NCBI GenBank assembly: GCA_031551885.1
Contig: JAVBMX010000034.1
Coordinates: 1-55,696, forward strand
DNA: 55,696 bases
Origin: Frigididesulfovibrio sp031551885
GTDB taxonomy: Bacteria > Desulfobacterota > Desulfovibrionia > Desulfovibrionales > Desulfovibrionaceae
Direction: 5' to 3'
Position 1 is the first letter of the stretch, and each line of letters starts with the position of its first letter. Shown here piece after piece: positions 50,770 through 55,696 of the stretch. Under the pieces are notes generated by a model. That model worked only from the letters and a program-made list of their open reading frames with translations, did no database searches and had not been told where the DNA came from. Position numbers and translations under genes: made by a program.

Positions 50770-51633
50770 TTACAGTTTGGCGATGATTTCCGACATGGCC
50801 GAGGAGTCCTCTTCGGCAAAACCGGCGGCCAGGGTACGGCGCAGCAAGTCCGTGGAAAGAGTCGTCACCGGCAGGTTGAGGCCGAGTTCCTTGGCGATGC
50901 CTTCCACAATCCCCATGTCTTTCACGTGCAGAACGGTTTTAAAGCCCGGCGCGTAGCTGTGCTCGATCATCCGGTTGCCGTGAATCTCCAGGACCTTGCT
51001 GCCGGCGAAGCCGCCGAGCAGGGCTTCACGCACCGGAGCGGGGTCCACGCCGTTTTCGCGGGCGAAGCGCAACGCCTCGGCGACCACGGCGATAAATCCG
51101 GTGATCACGATCTGGTTGCAGCTTTTGGCCACCTGCCCGGCACCGCGCGGGCCGACCAGGGTGATGGTTTTGCCCATGGCCGCGAGTACCGGCTTGATGC
51201 GCTCGAACACATCCGGCTCGGTGCCGACCATGAAGGTCAAGGTGCCGTTCTGGGCTCCGACGGTGCCGCCGGAAACCGGAGCGTCCACCAGGGTGATGCC
51301 TTTTTTCGCCAACTCGTCGCCTATGCGCCGGGTGGCCGTGGCCGAGATGGTGCTCATGTCCACCACGGTGAGTCCGGCTTTCCCGCAGGCGTGCACGCCG
51401 TTTTCGCCCAAGAGCACGGCTTCCACGTCCGGGGTATCGGAAACGTTGGTGAACAGGATGTCCACAGCTTTGCCCAGCTCCGCCGGAGACGCATACGCGC
51501 GCGCGCCTTTGGCGACCAGCGGGGCTGCGGAGTCCGGCCTTCTGGCCCAGACGTGCAGGGAATACCCCGCGTTCATGAGGTTCAAGGCGCAGGGAGCGCC
51601 CATGAGGCCGAGTCCGATGTAGCCGATGTTCAT
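50770..51633 (-). CDS. NAD(P)-dependent beta-hydroxyacid dehydrogenase, GarR-like
   Basis: 287 residues. The Rossmann start NIGYIGLGLMGAPCALNLMNAGYSLHVWARR is followed by substrate-site signature VDAPVSGGTVGAQNGTLTFMVGT and catalytic-lysine region GAGQVAKSCNQIVI, with the C-terminal FKTVLHVKDMGIVEGIAKELGLNLPVT. It fits the 3-hydroxyisobutyrate / tartronate semialdehyde reductase family. The arginine after the beta-2 strand (ARRP) suggests NADP(H). The true substrate cannot be read from sequence. Confidence 0.9.
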   Translation of the reverse strand: MNIGYIGLGLMGAPCALNLMNAGYSLHVWARRPDSAAPLVAKGARAYASPAELGKAVDILFTNVSDTPDVEAVLLGENGVHACGKAGLTVVDMSTISATATRRIGDELAKKGITLVDAPVSGGTVGAQNGTLTFMVGTEPDVFERIKPVLAAMGKTITLVGPRGAGQVAKSCNQIVITGFIAVVAEALRFARENGVDPAPVREALLGGFAGSKVLEIHGNRMIEHSYAPGFKTVLHVKDMGIVEGIAKELGLNLPVTTLSTDLLRRTLAAGFAEEDSSAMSEIIAKL

Positions 51634-52013
51634 GGAAGCATCCTCGAAAGTTTGGCCGCGAGGTTCCGGGCTCTTCTCGCGAAACGGTGGAATTCAAAGC
51701 AAAGGTTGCGTCAAAGCGGCGAAGGCCGCATAGACCTAGAGCAAAGTAACTTTGAAAGTTACTTTGCTCCGGCGGCCGCGTGAAGCGGCCGCTCGCTTGC
51801 GGGTTCGTTTGGAAGTCGTTCGGAATATGATTTCATGGGCATTTTTAAAGTGAAAATGCTCTAAGAAGCGTCGGGCGGCGACAGGGCACAAACCTCTGTT
51901 GTCGGCACGCCCTCTCGTACTTCACAAAAAAAGTTTTTGGGGAGGGGAAGGGGGGGCGGGGGGAGGGGGAGGAACTTTTTTTCAAAAAAGTCCTCTCCCG
52001 CCCCCCGTCTCAT
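51634..52013. repeat. Intergenic region with stacked palindromes
   Basis: 380 bases without a gene. GAGCAAAGTAACTTT (51739-51753) and AAAGTTACTTTGCTC (51755-51769) form a perfect 15-bp-arm palindrome around one base. Next are two copies of the palindrome GCGGCCGC (51772-51779, 51785-51792). At 51926-52008 a purine-rich block with hairpin AGGAACTTTTTTT / AAAAAAGTCCT (51970-51994) follows; read on the minus strand it lies just after the HD-protein gene and probably terminates it. Confidence 0.65.
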
Positions 52014-53354
52014 CTATTTATTCTGGGCGGCCCAGTTGCAGACAAAGGCGCGGGCTTCGTCCAGGTTGTTCACTTCGCCCGCGATTTGGGCTTTGAGCAG
52101 TTCCTGGCGGATGATTCCCACATGCGGGCCGGGCTTCAGGCCGGTGGCTTCCATGATTTCGTTGCCGTTCAACAGCGGCTCAAGCATCTGTTCCGGGGTT
52201 TCGGCCCGGGCCAGGTATTTGGTGTTGTGGTTGAAGGCCGTGTAGTTGTCGTCCCGGGCCTTGATGGCCGCGCGGGACATGGCGATGATCCGGCCGTGCT
52301 CGGGCACGGACATGAACCGGCGGATGCCCTTGTCGGTCATCATGAACTGGAAGCGCATATGGTTGCGGATGATCCCGCAGATCGTCTCAATGTCTTCGGG
52401 CAGCATGTGCAGCCGGCGCAGCAACTTGCGGGCCACCTTCGCGCCCACGCGGTGATGCTCGTAGAAATACCAGCGGCCCTGGAAGTGCTCGGCGGTGTAG
52501 AGCTTGCCCACATCGTGGAAAAGCAGGGCAAAGGCGCCGAGCCAGTCGTAGTGGTATTCGCCCTCGGGGTAGTGCTTCATGCACTCAATAGTGTGGGCCA
52601 GAACGGTTTCTTCCTCGCCGGAGTCGTTTCGTGTCTGACGCACGCGGGCCAAGCCGGCGATTTCCGGCAACAGCCCGTGCATGATTTGGGTGTCGAAGAG
52701 CAGCTGAGTGAACTTCCACATGTTTTCCGCTTCGACCTTGCGCCACTCGTCCATGAAATGCTGCACCGGGACATAATCAAGAATGCGCTGCGAGTTGCGG
52801 ATGATCGCCATCCAGGTGTTCGGCTCGATGGGCAGATCGAAGTTGGCCGCATACCGCAAGGCCCGGATACCGAGCAAATAATCGGTTTTCAGGGTTTCGT
52901 CCGGCAGGCCTTCCAGGCGGATGTGCCCCCGATCGAAGCTGTCGAAGCCGGGGTAGCCGTTCCTGGTCGGAGGCGGGGAAAGGGAAACCATGCCGTTGAC
53001 CAGGGAACGCGGCACCGGCCCGCGATCCATCATGCGCTGGAGCAGGGTCGGAGTCAGACGGGTGAGGGCGACTTCCGGCAGGGCGGAGTCGGAAATATTC
53101 ATACGGTAGAAACGGTACAGCAGGCCGTCTTCCGTCAAAACACCCATAACGCCGGGGTGATCGTCGGGGGCCAAAGATGGGAAGAGCTTGGCCAGCTCGT
53201 CCGGCGGGGCGTCGGTGGCCAGATCGATTTCGTTGCGGCGATCGGTCTGCATCAACTCATACTGCAACTGGGTATTGACGATATGGGCATCAAAACCGTT
53301 GCGCATGATGGATTTGCAGATGGTTACGGCGTCTTTGAAGGCGGATTGGGACAT
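52014..53354 (-). CDS. HD-domain protein with degenerate CCA-type nucleotidyltransferase head
   Basis: 446 residues. The N-terminal ~120 residues align in pattern with a poly(A) polymerase/CCA-adding head (AFKDAVTICKSIMRNGFDAHIVN through EIDLATDAPPDELAKLFP), but the catalytic features are changed. GGxVRD is replaced by NTQLQYE, the DxD is ExD, and the RRDFTxNA block reads VPRSLVNGM. The substrate-neck region (KTDYLLGIRALRYAANFDLPIEPNTW) remains. The HD domain is intact: HTIECMKHY, LLFHDVGK, EHHRVGAK. It is probably a phosphohydrolase that lost transferase activity. The start ATG follows AGGAGAA. Confidence 0.82.
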   Translation of the reverse strand: MSQSAFKDAVTICKSIMRNGFDAHIVNTQLQYELMQTDRRNEIDLATDAPPDELAKLFPSLAPDDHPGVMGVLTEDGLLYRFYRMNISDSALPEVALTRLTPTLLQRMMDRGPVPRSLVNGMVSLSPPPTRNGYPGFDSFDRGHIRLEGLPDETLKTDYLLGIRALRYAANFDLPIEPNTWMAIIRNSQRILDYVPVQHFMDEWRKVEAENMWKFTQLLFDTQIMHGLLPEIAGLARVRQTRNDSGEEETVLAHTIECMKHYPEGEYHYDWLGAFALLFHDVGKLYTAEHFQGRWYFYEHHRVGAKVARKLLRRLHMLPEDIETICGIIRNHMRFQFMMTDKGIRRFMSVPEHGRIIAMSRAAIKARDDNYTAFNHNTKYLARAETPEQMLEPLLNGNEIMEATGLKPGPHVGIIRQELLKAQIAGEVNNLDEARAFVCNWAAQNK

Positions 53355-53506
53355 CGGGTTCTCCTGAAAAAGCGCCGCGTCGGGGAGCGAACGAACGGCG
53401 TGAGTTCTTCATCTGCTGATATGAGTATAATCAGCCGGCCGGCGCGGGTTGTCAACCTCGTCTCGGCCGGAGGTCATTCGAGCGCGGGCGGCAAGCCGGC
53501 TTCTTA

Positions 53507-54340
53507 GGCTCAGGACTCATTAATTGCAAAAAGTAGAAAAGTTGGTTAGTTGTGCTCAGGGAGGACGCAATGAGCCAACTTTTCTATCTTTCTGTCGAGC
53601 AACTTGAGCGTATCAAGCCTTTCTTTCCACTTTCACACGGCATTTCGCGTGTCGATGACCTGAAAGTCATCAGCGGCATCATTTATGTCATCAAGCATGG
53701 CCTGCAATGGAAGGACGCGCCGCATGAGTATGGCCCGTATAAAACTCTGTATAACCGTTTTGTGCGCTGGAGCCGCATGGGGATTTTTAACACCATCTTT
53801 GCCGAGTTGGCAAAAACAACAGAGAAAGACGGCCGGGAGATGATTGATGCGACCCACCTCAAAGCCCACCGAACCGCTGCAAGTTTGCTCAAAAAAGGGC
53901 TCTTTCCCGCTGCATTGGACGCACAAAAGGTGGTCTGAACTCGAAACTTCATGCCGTTTGCGACGGTCGCGGCAGACCCTTGCTCATGGCGCTCACGGAA
54001 GGCCAGGTAAGCGACCACAAAGGAGCCGCTTTGCTTATGGATGCCTTGCCTGATGCCGAGGAGCTTCCGGCGGACCGTGGCTATGACGCCGATTGGTTCC
54101 GTAGCGCCTTGCTCGCCAGGGGCATTACGCCTTGCATCCCTCTCAAAAAGAACTGAAAGACGCCTGCATCCTACGACAAAAATCTGTATAAACAGCGGCA
54201 TAAGATAGAGATTATGTTCGGCAGGATCAAAGACCGGCGCAGAATCACCATGCGCTATGACCGTTGCGCCCATACCTTTTTCTCAGCCATATGCCTCGCT
54301 GCTTCCGTCATCTTTTATCTTAATTAATGAGTTCTGAGCC
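53507..54340 (+). mobile_element. IS5-family (IS427-like) insertion sequence
   Basis: About 834 bases with 19-bp terminal inverted repeats, GGCTCAGGACTCATTAATT at the left and GGCTCAGAACTCATTAATT read inward from the right (one mismatch), flanked by TA on both sides (53505-53506, 54341-54342). It carries a two-frame transposase. The size, TA-type duplication and two-frame layout fit the IS427 group. It inserted 152 bases upstream of the HD-protein start. Confidence 0.88.
53570..54327 (+). pseudogene. Broken IS5-family transposase (orfA/orfB)
   Basis: orfA starts at ATG 53570 (GGGAGGA upstream) and ends at 53938. It encodes the N-terminal helix-turn-helix and the first catalytic Asp in MIDATHLKAH. 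A run of six A followed by GGG (53891-53899) is the likely -1 frameshift site. Frame -1 continues LSRCIGRTKGGLNSKLHAVCDGRGRPLL with the second Asp in ADRGYDAD. An in-frame TGA (54154-54156) interrupts it before KIEIMFGRIKD, the segment that holds the catalytic Glu; that frame ends at TAA 54325-54327. The DDE triad is thus split by a nonsense codon and this copy is probably inactive. Confidence 0.85.
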
Positions 54341-54723
54341 TAGAAACATACTTCTGGAGGGGCGCTGCCCCTCCAAACCTCCCCGCAAGGGGATTGAATC
54401 CCCTTGCCCCCCGTTTACCCGGAATCGCGCCCGCTGCGCGGGCGAGATTCCGGGTAAATTGAGGGGTGCAGGGTGCCGCTCGCGCCGATGCGAGGCAGCC
54501 TTTTCACATCGCGTGAGCATTATCGACCGGCCACCCATGGCAGATCTGGCTCATTTCCCCTGCCGGGGCTTGGGGCGGAGCCCCAACCCAACGGCCCCAA
54601 TTTCCCCCATTTCGAAAACCCGCATTTCCTCTGTTGACTGCGTCGCGCCGGCATGTAAAGAATTGATCCGCTACATGTGGCGGGAATCCTTGTTTCCGCC
54701 TTTAAAACAGCCGGAGGAGAGTC
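54341..54723. repeat. Hairpin-rich intergenic repeats before dapA
   Basis: 383 bases without a gene. Three hairpins follow one another. The first is TGGAGGGGC/GCCCCTCCA (54355-54375). The second is GCAAGGGGAT/ATCCCCTTGC (54385-54407). The third is TTTACCCGGAATC/GATTCCGGGTAAA (54414-54458). At 54565-54585 the block GGGGCTTGGGGCGG...CCCCA is identical to that inside the MITE at 27490-27510. Confidence 0.75.
54634..54661 (+). promoter_or_regulatory. Candidate promoter for dapA
   Basis: TTGACT (54634-54639), 16-base spacer and TAAAGA (54656-54661). The -35 box is good, the -10 weak. It gives a leader of about 55 nucleotides. Confidence 0.4.
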
Positions 54724-55599
54724 ATGTTGAAAGGCGCGTTTTCGGCCTTGGTCACGCCGTTCAAGAACGGCGCGATGGATGAGGAAAAGTACCGCGAATT
54801 TATCGAGTGGCAGATTCAGGAAGGAATCGACGGCCTAGTGCCCTGCGGCACGACGGGCGAGTCGGCCACCCTGTCCCACGAAGAGCACGAAAAAGTCATC
54901 CGCATCTGTATCGACCAGGCGAAAAAACGTGTGCCGGTCATCGCCGGGGCCGGCTCGAACAACACCTCCGAGGCGGTCTCGCTGACGAAATTCGCCAAGA
55001 GCGCCGGCGCGGACGCGGTGCTGCACATCACGCCCTACTACAATAAGCCCACGCAGGAAGGGATCATCGCCCACTTCAAGGCCATCGCCAAAGACGTGTC
55101 CATCCCGATCATTGTATACAACGTTCCCGGCCGTACCGGCCTGAATGTGCTGCCCGCGACCATGGGCAGACTGTACAAGGAAATTCCCGATGTGGTGGGC
55201 TGCAAGGAAGCCACCGGCAACCTGACCCAGATCTCGGAAATATTCGAACAGGTGGACGACAAGTTCAGCCTGCTTTCGGGCGACGACTTCACCCTGCTGC
55301 CGACCATGGCTTTGGGCGGCACGGGGGTGATCTCCGTAGCTTCGAACATCGTGCCCAAAGACTATCACGACCTGTGCGCCGCCATGCTCAAGGGCGATCT
55401 GGAAGCGGCCAAGAAAGTCCACTTCAAGGTGGCCGAACTATGCCGGGTCTGCTTTGTGGAAACCAACCCCGTGCCGGTCAAAACCGCCGTGGCCCTGATG
55501 GGCAAAATGGCCGCCGACGTGCGTCTGCCTTTGGTCTCTCTCCAGCCCAAAAGTGAAGAGACCTTGAAGGCCGCCCTGAAGAACCTCAAGCTGCTGTAA
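54724..55599 (+). CDS. dapA: 4-hydroxy-tetrahydrodipicolinate synthase
   Basis: 291 residues of the class I aldolase fold, condensing pyruvate with aspartate semialdehyde in the lysine/diaminopimelate route. The Schiff-base lysine is K161 in GCKEATGN, the catalytic tyrosine is Y132 in YNVPGRTGLN, and LVPCGTTGESATLSHEEH is the pyruvate-binding loop. GGAGGAGAG precedes the ATG. It also supplies diaminopimelate for peptidoglycan. Confidence 0.96.
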   Translation: MLKGAFSALVTPFKNGAMDEEKYREFIEWQIQEGIDGLVPCGTTGESATLSHEEHEKVIRICIDQAKKRVPVIAGAGSNNTSEAVSLTKFAKSAGADAVLHITPYYNKPTQEGIIAHFKAIAKDVSIPIIVYNVPGRTGLNVLPATMGRLYKEIPDVVGCKEATGNLTQISEIFEQVDDKFSLLSGDDFTLLPTMALGGTGVISVASNIVPKDYHDLCAAMLKGDLEAAKKVHFKVAELCRVCFVETNPVPVKTAVALMGKMAADVRLPLVSLQPKSEETLKAALKNLKLL

Positions 55600-55696
55600 A
55601 ATCTTCTCGTCGTCGGGGAACCATACCCGCCCAATCCCAACCGGGGCCGCCGATACTGGGGCGGGCGGCCACCACCCCCCCCCCAAACAAAAAAAA
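55600..55696. other. Low-complexity contig end
   Basis: The last bases are runs of C and A (CCCCCCCCCC, AAAAAAA). Together with the similar start of the window this suggests an assembly boundary. No gene is supported. Confidence 0.6.

Noticed and set aside
54327..54782. 151-codon frame upstream of dapA
   Set aside because: It runs through the IS end and the three hairpins into dapA out of frame; translation is repeat-derived.
1..55696. CRISPR arrays, tRNA or rRNA genes
   Set aside because: Looked for regularly spaced repeats, cloverleaf-type arms and rRNA-like sequence; none was found.

Overview
The window looks like a chromosomal contig of a Desulfovibrionaceae-type sulfate- or sulfite-reducing bacterium, with high-GC DNA. 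The support is gene content and order: hemA-ccsA-siroheme dehydrogenase, metG-ricT, and rpoN-hpf-ptsN-rapZ followed by mannose-family PTS genes. A NikR-type operator of the form I recall for Desulfovibrio stands in front of nickel-uptake accessory genes. The assignment is by recognition, not by database search. Both ends run into low-complexity homopolymer DNA, so they are probably contig ends.

Layout. (1) 173-8326, minus strand: tetrapyrrole genes (hemA, a CcsA/HemX-like membrane protein, precorrin-2 dehydrogenase), a secreted phosphatase-fold protein, a glycosyltransferase, an unknown protein, metG and ricT. (2) 8688-9695, plus: double-ACT protein and the MntP manganese exporter. (3) 9774-12512, minus: secreted protein, M23 peptidase, CBS protein. 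(4) 12778-19190, plus: pcm, Mrp ATPase, then pgsA, a small protein, an FtsB-like protein, a TPR protein, a lipoprotein and fbp. (5) 19455-24741, plus: tsaD, trxA-trxB-bamD, an RlmD-type methyltransferase and a small unknown protein. (6) 24855-31244, plus: rpoN-hpf-ptsN-rapZ-EIIA-EIIB-EIIC and a GGDEF protein. A small MITE-like element splits ptsN from rapZ, and EIIC can only be read through a -1 shift at a T7 heptamer. (7) 31528-34686, plus: four overlapping genes (Zn-dependent phospholipase C family, lipoprotein, DUF2914-like, membrane protein). (8) 34800-39479, mixed: coiled-coil protein, membrane protein, nudC, nikK/nikL-like pair, small membrane protein. (9) 39631-50357, minus: pgm, three tandem paralogous membrane proteins, and a DUF4129-DUF4350-MoxR-DUF58-SpoIIM-RDD cluster. 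(10) 50770-55599: a hydroxyacid dehydrogenase, an HD protein with a degenerate nucleotidyltransferase head, a decayed IS5/IS427-type insertion sequence, hairpin-rich repeats and dapA.

How the genes work together. Most of the window is housekeeping: tetrapyrrole and cytochrome maturation, tRNA charging and modification, redox homeostasis, outer-membrane assembly, central carbon metabolism and lysine synthesis. The rpoN block joins sigma-54, ribosome hibernation and PTS signalling, but no EIID, HPr or Enzyme I gene follows EIIC here. The MoxR block looks like a membrane-associated AAA+ chaperone system. Points that most deserve a second look are the slippery heptamer in EIIC, the MITE at the ptsN stop codon, the pseudo-nucleotidyltransferase HD protein, the four-gene phospholipase operon and the NikR-type operator.
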